Source of the DNA: Methylobacter psychrophilus
Lineage (GTDB): Bacteria; Pseudomonadota; Gammaproteobacteria; Methylococcales; Methylomonadaceae
Direction of reading: 5' to 3'
DNA: 49,772 bases
Assembly: GCF_025583945.1 (NCBI RefSeq)
Contig: NZ_JAOEGU010000029.1
Location: 1 to 49,772 of the forward strand
The notes beneath the pieces were generated by a model. It was given only the letters and a program-made list of their open reading frames with translations. It did no database searches and had not been told where the DNA came from. The position numbers were made by a program, and so were the translations under genes. Positions 16,741-25,226 of this stretch are shown piece by piece (position 1 is the first letter of the stretch; each line of letters begins with the position of its first letter).

Positions 16741-19700
16741 ATGGCTAACAACAACAAACCGTTTCATGAAATCGTCGCCGAAAAGTTAATCAAGCAACTT
16801 GAGGAAGGTACTGCGCCGTGGCAAAGACCTTGGGACTCCGGCGAGTCCGGTGCTTTCCTGCCTTACAACCCGGTTACGGATAATCGCTACAAAGGGATTA
16901 ACTCACTGTATCTATTAGCACAGGCGCGAGACGACCAACGTTGGATGACTTATAAGCAGGCTATCGAAGCAGGTGCTCAAGTCCGCAAAGGCGAGAAGGG
17001 TACCGGCATTCAATACTGGAAATTTGTCGACGAACACCTCAAGAAAGACGCCGCAGGTAAACCGTTAGTCGATAGCAATGGCAAGCCGGTTAAAGACGTC
17101 GTCAAACTGGAAAGACCGCAGGTATTTTTTGCGACAGTGTTTAATGCCGAACAAATCGATGGCTTGCCGCCTATCCAGCGTCAAGAGCAAACCTGGAATC
17201 CTATTGAACGGGCCGAAGGGATTTTAGCCGCTTGCGGTGTTGCTATTCATTACAATGGTAGCGGCCGGGCTTTTTATCGGCCATTGACCGATAGCATTCA
17301 TTTGCCGGATAAGGGGCAGTTTCCCAGCGCTGAAAACTTTTATGCAACCGCCTTGCATGAGCTTGGACACAGTACCGGTCACCCTGATCGGCTCAACCGC
17401 GATCTGTCTCACCCCTTTGGCAGCGAAGGCTACGCCAGGGAAGAACTGCGCGCTGAAATTGCCAGCATGATTTTGGGGGACACCCTCGGCATTGGCCACG
17501 ATCCAAGCCAACATGCGGCTTATGTCGGTTCATGGATCAAGGCACTGAAAGACGATCCCCTGGAAATTTTCCGGGCAGCGGCGGATGCAGAAAAAATTCA
17601 GAATTATGTCTTGGGGATAGCGCAAAGCCAAGTTCAGGAACACGCTACGCAGCAAGATCCGGAGGCGGTAGAGGCACATCGCCAACAACCAACCCAAGTC
17701 GATAGTTTGCAGGCCAGCGAGGTGACAACCATGACAGCAGCAACGATTAATCCAGAGCAGTTGGCCACGTCAGTTGTTGAAGGCATTGAACGCGTAAAGT
17801 CTGGACTGGCAAAGTGGAACCATTCAGTTGTTCAAGGAATAGGGGAGGGCGCAGCCGCTGTTGTTATTGATTTAGTGCAACAAGGCAAGTACGACGAGGC
17901 GCTTGCTCATTTACAGACAGTCGGGGCCATAGAAGCGACCCATTCGGATCAAGGGCATTTTGCTGAAATTGCCAACACGCTTGAACAAGGCTGGCGAGCT
18001 TGGCAGCAGGAAAACGGCCTAGGATCTGCTATTACGCCAGCAATGCAACGTGCGTTTGCGTCTATTCCAACTGAGCTGTCCCAGCTAGCCAGTGCGACGG
18101 CCGCTGACTATCAAAAAGCCGCAGCGTTAGCGCGGCTTGAGGAACAACGCGTTAAAAGCGATCCAAAGAGCACGGCTGAAGCTATTTCGGCAGCCAGGGA
18201 GCAGCGCAAAACTGCTGATTTAGCCGCCACCGTCCACGATAGCGATTTCCGGAAGAAAGTAATCGAAATTGAGCAGCAACAGTCGAAGACAAATGCTGTC
18301 CAGGCTACCAACAGCCCAAACCAGCAAGGGCATAATCAAGACGACAAAGTCTACATCAATGTGCCTTTTCGCGAAAAAAATGCCGCCAAAAGCCTCGGTG
18401 CCAGATGGGATAGAGGGCAACAGTCTTGGTATATCCCGGCGGGTGTTGAGCAAGCATTGTTCGCTACCTGGCAACCCTCAGCGGATGTAACCTTAAACGC
18501 TCAGGCTCAGACGACGATTATCAACACGACAACCGATGAAGTAAGGGCGGCCAGGCAATATCTTGCGGTTCCATACCGCGAACGGATGGCTGCCAAGGCT
18601 GAGGGCGCACTCTGGGATAAGCAGGCAAAGTCCTGGTACGCCTTGCCGACGGCGGATAGGGATAAATTACACCGCTGGTTACCGGAGAATGTGAAAAATC
18701 AACAAGCGCCTGCCATGACGCCGCGCGAGGAATTTGCCGAAGCTTTGCAGACAGCGGGTTGTGTCGTTACCGGCCAACACCCTGTTATGGACGGTAACAA
18801 GCACCGAATAAAAACCGTGGGTGATAAAACGGGTGAACGCGCGGGGTTTTATGTCGGGCACCTGGATAGTCATCCGGCGGGTTATATTCAGAACAACCGG
18901 ACGGGCGAGGTTTTGAAATGGAAAGCCAAGGGTTACTCGTTAAGCGCAGAGGAAAAGGCAACATGGCAGGCCGATAGTGCCGCCAAGCTACAACAGCGTG
19001 AAGCCGCACAGAAAAGCCAACAAAATGCGGTGGCAGAAGCGCTTCGTGAGCTATTGGCTATTGCGCCTCCGGCGCCGGCAGACCATCAATATTTACAAAC
19101 GAAGCAGGTCCGTCCCGGTGATTTGCGGATTGTACCGATGCATGGCGGTGCCTTGCCTGCCGATTCGGCGGTGATCATTGGCAAGACGTTGCAGGAGTCC
19201 ACCGCATTACGTGCAACAAATCCGGATAAGCTGGTTTTTACGGCGGGTGATTTACTACTGACCGCTCAAGATGTGAACGGCGACATCCGGTCCGTGCAAG
19301 CCATTCAGAAAAATGGCAGGAAACGCTTTGCTGCCGGAGGTGCCAAGCAAGACACATTCCATGTTGTCGGTGGGCAAGGCTTGGATGCACTTGAAAAAGC
19401 GCCGGCTATTGTTATCGGCGAAGGTTACGCGACGGCGGATACCCTATCGCAAGCACTTGGCTATGCCACTGTCGCGGCATTTGACAGTGGCAACCTGCCG
19501 AACGTGGCCAAGCAGCTACGCGAAAAATTCCCTGATAAGCCATTGGTTATTGCGGGCGACAATGATGTCCATCTGGCGTTGACCGAAGGTAAAAACCCCG
19601 GTAAAGAAAAGGCGTTGGCAGCAGCTAAAGCCGTTGAGGGTACAGCAATATTTCCGATATTTTTCCCCAATGAGCAAAGCTACCCAGCGAATCTGGAACC

Positions 19701-19968
19701 AGTAACGTCGTCAAAAGCACGAACTGGCAATTTGACCGATGAGCAACAAGAGGCAATTGCCAAAATGAAGCGCTACACCGACTTTAACGACCTGGTAACC
19801 AACAGCGTATTAGGTCGTGAAGGTTTGGAACGTCAAGTAACCACTCGGCTGAACAGCATTATTGAAGGTCAGAGAAAACAGCTTATGACGCAACAGAAGC
19901 CAGAGCAGAAGCAAGCACAATCCGAAAAATTTAAGCAACAGCACCAACGTAAAGCTATAAAAATGTGA
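16741..19968 (+). CDS. traC: TraC-type DNA primase with ArdC-like N-terminus
   Basis: A 1075-residue protein (from ATG at 16741, preceded by AGGAGG). The N-terminal part is ArdC-like: a ssDNA-binding domain (FHEIVAEKLIKQLEEGTAPW) and a zincin-type metallopeptidase domain with HELGHSTGH (His206). Two DUF5710-like repeats follow near residues 538 (VPFREKNAAKSLGARW) and 607 (VPYRERMAAKAEGALW). The C-terminal third holds a Toprim primase core, with VIGEGYATADTLSQALG near 890 and LVIAGDNDVHL near 935. Such primases are transferred with, and prime, the incoming single strand in IncP conjugation. The gene looks intact and ends in a TGATG overlap with a tiny frame. Confidence 0.9.
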   Translation: MANNNKPFHEIVAEKLIKQLEEGTAPWQRPWDSGESGAFLPYNPVTDNRYKGINSLYLLAQARDDQRWMTYKQAIEAGAQVRKGEKGTGIQYWKFVDEHLKKDAAGKPLVDSNGKPVKDVVKLERPQVFFATVFNAEQIDGLPPIQRQEQTWNPIERAEGILAACGVAIHYNGSGRAFYRPLTDSIHLPDKGQFPSAENFYATALHELGHSTGHPDRLNRDLSHPFGSEGYAREELRAEIASMILGDTLGIGHDPSQHAAYVGSWIKALKDDPLEIFRAAADAEKIQNYVLGIAQSQVQEHATQQDPEAVEAHRQQPTQVDSLQASEVTTMTAATINPEQLATSVVEGIERVKSGLAKWNHSVVQGIGEGAAAVVIDLVQQGKYDEALAHLQTVGAIEATHSDQGHFAEIANTLEQGWRAWQQENGLGSAITPAMQRAFASIPTELSQLASATAADYQKAAALARLEEQRVKSDPKSTAEAISAAREQRKTADLAATVHDSDFRKKVIEIEQQQSKTNAVQATNSPNQQGHNQDDKVYINVPFREKNAAKSLGARWDRGQQSWYIPAGVEQALFATWQPSADVTLNAQAQTTIINTTTDEVRAARQYLAVPYRERMAAKAEGALWDKQAKSWYALPTADRDKLHRWLPENVKNQQAPAMTPREEFAEALQTAGCVVTGQHPVMDGNKHRIKTVGDKTGERAGFYVGHLDSHPAGYIQNNRTGEVLKWKAKGYSLSAEEKATWQADSAAKLQQREAAQKSQQNAVAEALRELLAIAPPAPADHQYLQTKQVRPGDLRIVPMHGGALPADSAVIIGKTLQESTALRATNPDKLVFTAGDLLLTAQDVNGDIRSVQAIQKNGRKRFAAGGAKQDTFHVVGGQGLDALEKAPAIVIGEGYATADTLSQALGYATVAAFDSGNLPNVAKQLREKFPDKPLVIAGDNDVHLALTEGKNPGKEKALAAAKAVEGTAIFPIFFPNEQSYPANLEPVTSSKARTGNLTDEQQEAIAKMKRYTDFNDLVTNSVLGREGLERQVTTRLNSIIEGQRKQLMTQQKPEQKQAQSEKFKQQHQRKAIKM

Positions 19969-20054
19969 TGTCCTGGCTATATGAGTTTACCCCTGAAACC
20001 AGGCAAAAACGGTTCATTAATACGCTGAAGCATGGACATAAATCGACTGGCTAG
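19968..20054 (+). CDS. tiny frame coupled to traC, possibly a truncated gene
   Basis: A 28-codon frame (begins MSWLYEF) whose ATG overlaps the traC stop as TGATG, the usual arrangement for a translationally coupled downstream gene. No family can be recognised from so short a sequence. It may be the leftover start of the next transfer gene, cut when the Tra region was truncated, or chance. Confidence 0.3.
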   Translation: MSWLYEFTPETRQKRFINTLKHGHKSTG

Positions 20055-20440
20055 TTTTTAGTCAATTTGACCTCAGGCTAGATATATCGGGTGATAACAA
20101 TGAAATATGACAAATTAAAGACAGAGTTATCCACAGATTTTGTGGATAACTCGTCGGTAATTTTAAGTTTAAATGGTGGATTGTTGGCGCGGGGTGAAAA
20201 TTGAACAGCTATACAAGCTTTAATTTGATTATTAAAAAGGCATAAAATTTCTCAGTTATAAACAACCTAAATTTAGTACAAATGGTCAGTCAAATTTTGA
20301 TCCCTGGGTAACGACATTGCGCTAACGCCAGTTTATTAACTTAAACGTTATGCTTAAGTAATGACGCTCCATTAATGCCTGAGCTGTTCGGGGACAAATA
20401 CGACTTATCATTTCTTAAATAATTTATTAATAACGTCTTA
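20055..20440. other. non-coding junction between Tra region and sirtuin/RtcB locus
   Basis: I see no gene. The notable element is a pair of inverted DnaA boxes (listed separately). The rest is AT-rich without recognised motifs. The stretch marks the right boundary of the transfer genes. Confidence 0.5.
20124..20152. promoter_or_regulatory. inverted pair of perfect DnaA boxes
   Basis: GAGTTATCCACA (20124-20135) and its exact complement TGTGGATAACTC (20141-20152) are separated by GATTT. Each arm holds a perfect consensus DnaA box (TTATCCACA at 20127-20135 and its reverse at 20141-20149). The setting right after the transfer genes suggests a plasmid replication-origin remnant or a DnaA-binding regulatory/titration site. 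It has no GC-rich stem with T-run, so a terminator is less likely. Confidence 0.65.
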
Positions 20441-20466
20441 TTTTGTCGCTTATATCTTGCATAATA
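20441..20466 (+). promoter_or_regulatory. promoter-like motif, copy 1
   Basis: TTTTGTCGCTTA, nine bases, then TAATA; it ends 26 bases before the ATG at 20493. The same two blocks with the same nine-base spacing occur before the WYL gene at 27944, and a close variant at 26912-26935. The spacing to the start codon and the TAATA element suggest a promoter with an unusual upstream box or an activator site. Confidence 0.55.
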
Positions 20467-20492
20467 GTCTTTAATTTAAAGAGGATTATTTT

Positions 20493-21134
20493 ATGCATAA
20501 CCTTAGATTAATCAGCGTGGGAAGTTCTGCCGGAACTGTCGACCCGATTATCCGTTTATGGGTATTGCGACCTTTGGTCTCTTTAGAAGGTTGTTGTCAA
20601 CTTATTGGCTTCCATTCGTTTGATAAAGAAGAAATAGCTCCGTTATCCGGTTGCTTCGCGTCATCCAGTATTTTTAATGCACACAAAGCTCGTCAAAAGT
20701 TGTACCGCTGTTATCAAGCCGCTGAAAAGCAGTCTCAGAAACAGGTGTCGGCACATTTTTCGTTGCCAATATTCAGAAACTGACTGATGTCGTTGGCTTA
20801 TCCGAAGTCGAAGCACAGTTTCTGGTTTTCACTGCACTCCTGAGTAATAACGGTTGGCTTGATAAAGTGACTGTATGGCTGGGTAGAGAATTAAACTCCA
20901 TCAGGAGCTTTCATGTCCTTTCTGTATTGTTGGCTGTTCCAGTGTCGGTTATTCGTAAGACCTTATCTCCCGGTTCAGTACTCTCTCAAACTGCATTGTT
21001 GACGCTGGATAGGGACATAATCAGCGACTTGAACAAAAACTAAAATTACTGTCTATGTTATTTGCCGATCGACTAATGATAGAAAGCGGCTCTTCTATGG
21101 ATTGGCTTTACCTAAACTTACCTTATCCAACATA
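20493..21134 (+). pseudogene. decayed N-terminal part of an AAA-family ATPase
   Basis: The first frame (96 codons) starts behind AGAGGA and ends at 20781-20783. A second frame continues NIQKLTDVVGLSEVEAQFLV and reads to 21041-21043, and a third reads LEQKLKLLSMLFADRLM to a stop at about 21132-21134. The three pieces joined resemble the N-terminal helical region of a large AAA+ ATPase family seen in related bacteria. No ATPase motifs (Walker A/B) follow, so the core is deleted. It precedes a sirtuin gene. Family assignment is from memory of the N-terminal pattern and is uncertain. Confidence 0.5.
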
Positions 21135-21171
21135 AACCACTAAGGATAGATTATGATTCCAGAATCTTTGA

Positions 21172-21927
21172 TTGAAAAACTCCGTAACCGGTAACACACA
21201 GCACCTCGTTATCCTCACCGGAGCAGGCGTGTCTGCTGAATCCGGCATAGCTACGTTTCGAGATGCATTAACTGGCTTATGGGAAAATTATGATGCTGAA
21301 ACCTTGGCCAGTGAGTTTGGTTTTCGTGCTGATCCAGCCTTGGTCTGGGGTTGGTATGAATGGCGACGTAACCGAGTATTACGCGCCCAGCCTAATCCAG
21401 CGCATTATGCGATTTCTCAACTAGAAAAGAAGCTGCCAAAACTCACGCTGATTACTCAAAACGTTGATGATCTGCATGAGCGTGCTGGTAGCCTTAAAGT
21501 CTCACATTTACATGGTAGTTTGAATAAGCCTCGTTGCCTAACGTGTGACGAATCCTATGCCTTTCCTGATGAAGTACTACCCAACGCCACATCGGATCGG
21601 GAAAGTCGTATTGACCCACCGCGCTGTGATCTCTGTGATGGACTCATTCGCCCTGGCGTTGTCTGGTTTGGGGAACAACTGCCAGCTAATGCTTGGAAAT
21701 CGGCAGAGGACGCCTGCCGAGACTGTGATTTGATGCTGGTCATTGGTACTTCTGGAGTCGTCAGGCCTGTTGCTGATCTACCTTATCTCGCAGATAAAAA
21801 AGGCGCCAGCCTTGTGCAAATCAATCCGATCATAAGTGGCCTTAATGGCGTAGCAAATTTCAATTTAGCAGGTAAAGCTGGAGAGGTCTTACCTGAATTA
21901 TATGCAGCGGCATTTCCAAACACGTAA
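21172..21927 (+). CDS. Sir2-family NAD-dependent protein deacylase (class III-like)
   Basis: The complete sirtuin core is present: LTGAGVSAESGIATFRD (NAD binding), TQNVDDLHERAG, the catalytic His in LHGS, two zinc Cys pairs (CLTC and CDLC) and the VVWFGE motif. WYEWRRN carries the Tyr-Arg pair typical of CobB-like desuccinylases. The start is doubtful. The ATG with a good ribosome site (AAGGATAG) is at 21153 but leads to MIPESLIEKLRNR and a stop, one frame off. In-frame translation can begin only at TTG 21172. A 7-base near-duplication (CGTAAC-CGGTAAC, about 21180-21195) explains the frameshift. The enzyme may be poorly made or silent. Confidence 0.82.
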   Translation: MKNSVTGNTQHLVILTGAGVSAESGIATFRDALTGLWENYDAETLASEFGFRADPALVWGWYEWRRNRVLRAQPNPAHYAISQLEKKLPKLTLITQNVDDLHERAGSLKVSHLHGSLNKPRCLTCDESYAFPDEVLPNATSDRESRIDPPRCDLCDGLIRPGVVWFGEQLPANAWKSAEDACRDCDLMLVIGTSGVVRPVADLPYLADKKGASLVQINPIISGLNGVANFNLAGKAGEVLPELYAAAFPNT

Positions 21928-21956
21928 TTTACTTTAAATCATTCGGAGATAATCTC

Positions 21957-22385
21957 ATGCCCATGTTAATCGATCATATTGATGCTATTGCCCGTAAAAA
22001 ACAACGTGATGTCTTGTATGTCACCTTTAATCCAAAACATTCTGACGATGATGACTCATGTGACAATCTATTCTGGCACTGGGAAGGTGATCCAATGCGG
22101 AAGACGACCTGCAACTGGCTTACGGAACACCATATCAACTGGCAAATGTGCGGACATATTGCCAATGAAAACAGTATGGGTGGCTATTATGGACAAATTT
22201 ATCTGGATGTTCCTTTTGATGAAAATGATCCGCAATATCAGCAGGTACGTGATTATCTGGAAAATCCTGATGGCACCCTACGCTTTGAGACAGTTGGTTT
22301 TTGGTATTTGACACTGGAATATGCCATGAAAAACGCTCATCACGACGAACCGGGCTTTTGGGAAAAATGGGCAGAGGATTTTTAG
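21957..22385 (+). CDS. conserved-looking hypothetical protein in RtcB locus
   Basis: A 142-residue soluble acidic protein, rich in Trp, Tyr and His/Asp (HSDDDDSCDNLFWHWEGDP near residue 35, EPGFWEKWAEDF at the end). I do not recognise a family. The ATG at 21957 follows CGGAGA. It lies 29 bases after the sirtuin gene and before rtcB on the same strand, so a role linked to RNA repair or deacylation is possible but inferred from position only. Coding quality appears good, without breaks. Confidence 0.65.
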   Translation: MPMLIDHIDAIARKKQRDVLYVTFNPKHSDDDDSCDNLFWHWEGDPMRKTTCNWLTEHHINWQMCGHIANENSMGGYYGQIYLDVPFDENDPQYQQVRDYLENPDGTLRFETVGFWYLTLEYAMKNAHHDEPGFWEKWAEDF

Positions 22386-22515
22386 GTCTGAATACACCTC
22401 TAATGCTAAAAAATGCCGCCATGACATGACCACAAATCCACCTCATGTATCAGCGGACATTTGTCAGTAAGCATGTTAAGACAATTCACTATTGAACTTT
22501 ACCAAGAGACGGCTA

Positions 22516-23712
22516 ATGCCCATTAAACAAATACTCACCCAAGGTCTTTTTCCTGTCAAAGTCTGGACAGATGAACTTGAAGAACGCGCTCAACAGCAAC
22601 TCAATAATATTGCCATGATGCCGTTTATTCATAAACATATTGCCGCCATGCCGGATGTGCACACGGGCATTGGTGCCACCATAGGTTCAGTCATCGCCTG
22701 TAACAAAGCCATTATCCCCGCAGCTGTCGGTGTCGATATTGGTTGTGGCATGATTGCTTGCCGCTTGTCTTTGACAGCCAATGATCTTGATGAAGCGTTG
22801 TTAAAGAAAATCTTTCATCAAATTAGCCGTGATGTGCCAGTGGGGCGTAACCAGCACAAACAGGATCGTGCCTTAATAAATCGAGCATTACCTTTTGAGC
22901 AGCAACTACTGGTGATGACGGAAAAACACCCACAGTTGTTAAAATCCATTGGCAAGCTTTCAAATTGGATCTGTCAGATGGGTACTTTAGGTGGCGGTAA
23001 TCATTTTATCGAACTGTGTCTGGATGAGGCTCAACGAGTTTGGATTATGCTGCATTCCGGTAGTCGCGGTATTGGCAACGGCATGGGTACTTATTTTATA
23101 GATTTGGCCCGTAAAGACATGGAGCGTTGGTATATTCATTTGCCGGATCGTGATTTAGCTTATTTTCCTGAAGGTAGCCAACATTTTAACGATTACATTG
23201 AAGCAGTGGATTGGGCTCAACGTTATGCGTTTGCCAACCGCCAAGCTATGTTGGATTTAATTATTGCAGCATTGAAAAGTCTTATGCCACCCTTTGAAAT
23301 CACCACAGAAGCCGTCAATTGTCATCATAACTATGTGGCACTTGAAAACCATTATGACGCCGATGTCTGGGTTACCCGCAAAGGTGCGATTCGTGCTCAA
23401 GAAGGCGATCTGGGTATTATACCGGGTAGTATGGGTGCCAAATCTTTCATTGTGCGCGGCAAAGGCAACCCAGAAAGTTTTAACTCTTGCTCCCATGGTG
23501 CCGGCCGTAAAATGAGTAGAACAGCCGCCGAGAAGCAATTCACCACCGACGATCTGAAACAACAAACGCAAGGGATTATCTGCCGTAAGGATAAAAGTGT
23601 CCTTGATGAAATCCCTGGCGCTTATAAAGACATTGATACGGTCATGGCGAATCAGAATGATTTAATTGAGATTGTGCATACCTTAAAGCAAGTATTGTGC
23701 ATTAAGGGTTAA
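22516..23712 (+). CDS. rtcB: RtcB RNA ligase
   Basis: A 398-residue GTP- and Mn2+-dependent ligase that joins 2,3-cyclic phosphate/3-phosphate RNA ends to 5-OH ends. The motifs are clear: metal-binding Cys77 in GVDIGCGM, GGGNHFIEL, HSGSRGIGN, NCHHNYV, GSMGAKSFIVRG and the guanylylated His327 in SCSHGAGRKMSR. It is the short bacterial form (E. coli RtcB has 408 residues). I choose ATG at 22516 (MPIKQIL, after AAGAGACGG) instead of the upstream TTG at 22492. The gene is intact and sits between two sirtuin genes. No rtcA (cyclase) or rtcR is seen; WYL regulators lie downstream on the other strand. Confidence 0.96.
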   Translation: MPIKQILTQGLFPVKVWTDELEERAQQQLNNIAMMPFIHKHIAAMPDVHTGIGATIGSVIACNKAIIPAAVGVDIGCGMIACRLSLTANDLDEALLKKIFHQISRDVPVGRNQHKQDRALINRALPFEQQLLVMTEKHPQLLKSIGKLSNWICQMGTLGGGNHFIELCLDEAQRVWIMLHSGSRGIGNGMGTYFIDLARKDMERWYIHLPDRDLAYFPEGSQHFNDYIEAVDWAQRYAFANRQAMLDLIIAALKSLMPPFEITTEAVNCHHNYVALENHYDADVWVTRKGAIRAQEGDLGIIPGSMGAKSFIVRGKGNPESFNSCSHGAGRKMSRTAAEKQFTTDDLKQQTQGIICRKDKSVLDEIPGAYKDIDTVMANQNDLIEIVHTLKQVLCIKG

Positions 23713-23769
23713 TGTTTTGTAAATCAATACACTTTTAAAACTTATGCCCAACTTTACGAGGAAAAAACC

Positions 23770-23832
23770 ATGAAAAAACTGCTAGTTAATAATTTTTATC
23801 AATCAAATACCGAAGGTTTATATGTTGCGTAA
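23770..23832 (+). CDS. 20-codon leader frame overlapping next gene
   Basis: The ATG at 23770 has the best ribosome site of the neighbourhood (CGAGGAAA). It encodes MKKLLVNNFYQSNTEGLYVA and stops at 23830-23832, just past the ATG (23822) of the 131-residue protein, one frame off. It is either a leader for coupled translation or the original start of the following gene separated by a one-base frameshift. Confidence 0.4.
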   Translation: MKKLLVNNFYQSNTEGLYVA

Positions 23833-24217
23833 AGAATGGAAGTTTAGCTATACGGCTAGCAGATTAGCTGAGGCCTCAGACCTCAAACTTAAATTACATC
23901 AAGAACGTTTTGCCTGGTGGAAAGATAAAAAAGAACAGGTGATTACTCAAATCAGGTCGGATGGTCTTGAAATCGATGAAAACATTGCACTCAAAAACAC
24001 AACACTAACAAAGAGCGGTGACTGGAATCGTGGCACTCAAGTGACCGTAAGAGATGACTTGAAAAAAGATCTTGATAAGTGCCTAAAAAAGCTATCGTAT
24101 CATACCGGACAGATCAATGACTATAACGGCTGGCAGCAGGTATTAAACGCCAATTCCGAAGTCCGATTAAACTTGAATCATGACGATTGGTTATTTTTCT
24201 TTGGACAAGGCCAATAA
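23822..24217 (+). CDS. hypothetical helical protein downstream of rtcB
   Basis: A 131-residue charged, largely helical protein (WWKDKKEQVITQIRSDG; later DDLKKDLDKCLKKL), without a signal peptide or membrane segment. I do not recognise the family. The ATG at 23822 has no clear ribosome site of its own and overlaps a short leader frame, so its translation may depend on coupling, or its N-terminus may be frameshifted. It lies between rtcB and a broken sirtuin gene in the same direction. Confidence 0.55.
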   Translation: MLRKEWKFSYTASRLAEASDLKLKLHQERFAWWKDKKEQVITQIRSDGLEIDENIALKNTTLTKSGDWNRGTQVTVRDDLKKDLDKCLKKLSYHTGQINDYNGWQQVLNANSEVRLNLNHDDWLFFFGQGQ

Positions 24218-24310
24218 AAGACAAATGGGCAGGTAAGGTAAACTCTAACGAGGGATACTGCACCTACCTTTAAACTTGATGATTCACCTGTACGATTAAA
24301 GAGGTTAACC

Positions 24311-25060
24311 ATGCAGTTTGATGATAAATTAGTCATTCCGTTACGAGAAGCGCAGAGCATAGTATTTTTTACCGGCGCAGGCGCTTCAACGGAAAGTGGT
24401 GTCCCAACATTTCGGGATAGTAAGAATAGTTTTTGGGTGGACTTTGATGTCAAGACCTATGCGACAACAAGCGGTTTTTCTGCCAATCCAGCCCGAGTGT
24501 GGCAATGGTACGCGGAACGCTGTCAGCAATTACAAATCGTGGCACCCAATCCAGCGCATCGGGTGATAGCTGCTTGGCAGGCTAAGGCGCACAGCGTTTC
24601 TGTTGTTACGCAAAATATTGATGGCTTACATCAACGTGCTGGTAGCAAAAAAGTGATTGAGCTTCATGGTAACCTCGCGACATACAAATGCTTTGATTAT
24701 GGACATCCTGCTGAGCATCAAGTTCGCTCCAGTAATGAGCTTCCACCTCATTGTAAATTTTGTGGAAGTTTGCTGCGGCCTGATATTGTGTAGTTTGGTG
24801 AAAAATTGTAGGAGGATGTTTACGATCGGGCAGAGCAAGCCAGTTTTAACACTGAAGTGTTTATTAGTATCGGCAGTTCGTTGGAAGTGTGTCCGGCAGC
24901 GTCTCTGCCGCTAAGTGCTTCGCGTAATGGTGCGTATCTGATTCAGATTAATTCGAAAGTCACAATGATAGATAGGTTTGCCGACTACAACCTGCGCGGT
25001 AAGGCGGGAGAGATAATGCCTTTGTTATGGGAAGCGGTTTGGCGGGAACAACTCCCATAA
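24311..25060 (+). pseudogene. second Sir2-family deacylase, broken by two amber codons
   Basis: Starting at ATG 24311 (after AGAGG), the frame contains TGAGASTESGVPTFRD, VTQNIDGLHQRAG and the catalytic His in LHGN. It meets TAG at 24791-24793 where the family has VWFGE (TGG to TAG), and a second TAG 15 bases later. The rest of the sirtuin fold continues in the same frame to 25060 (SIGSSLEVCPAA, then QINSKVT and LRGKAGE). One zinc Cys is also replaced (CFDY instead of CxxC). The frame is otherwise intact, so inactivation looks recent. A truncated NAD-binding half may still be made. Confidence 0.85.
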
Positions 25061-25226
25061 AGTTACCTTGATTTATAATACTTGCTCAAGGTTTAAACCA
25101 AGGCCGCTATCAGACACACTTGGTTGCGGTCTTGGCTTGGTAAAGGGCTTTATCATGCGATATTGCCGAGCCTATTTATTTGATTTCTATTTCAATTATC
25201 GAAAGTGAACCTGGGCTGTCGCAGGC

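Noticed and set aside
24791-24811. Two in-frame amber codons in the second sirtuin as possible recoding (pyrrolysine or readthrough)
   Set aside because: One replaces the conserved Trp of VWFGE, a zinc Cys is also lost, and no recoding structure or pyrrolysine gene is seen; decay is simpler.
25077-25130. Imperfect repeats around AACCAAG/CTTGGTT as terminator for the sirtuin operon
   Set aside because: Several weak alternative pairings and no T-run; not convincing as one structure.
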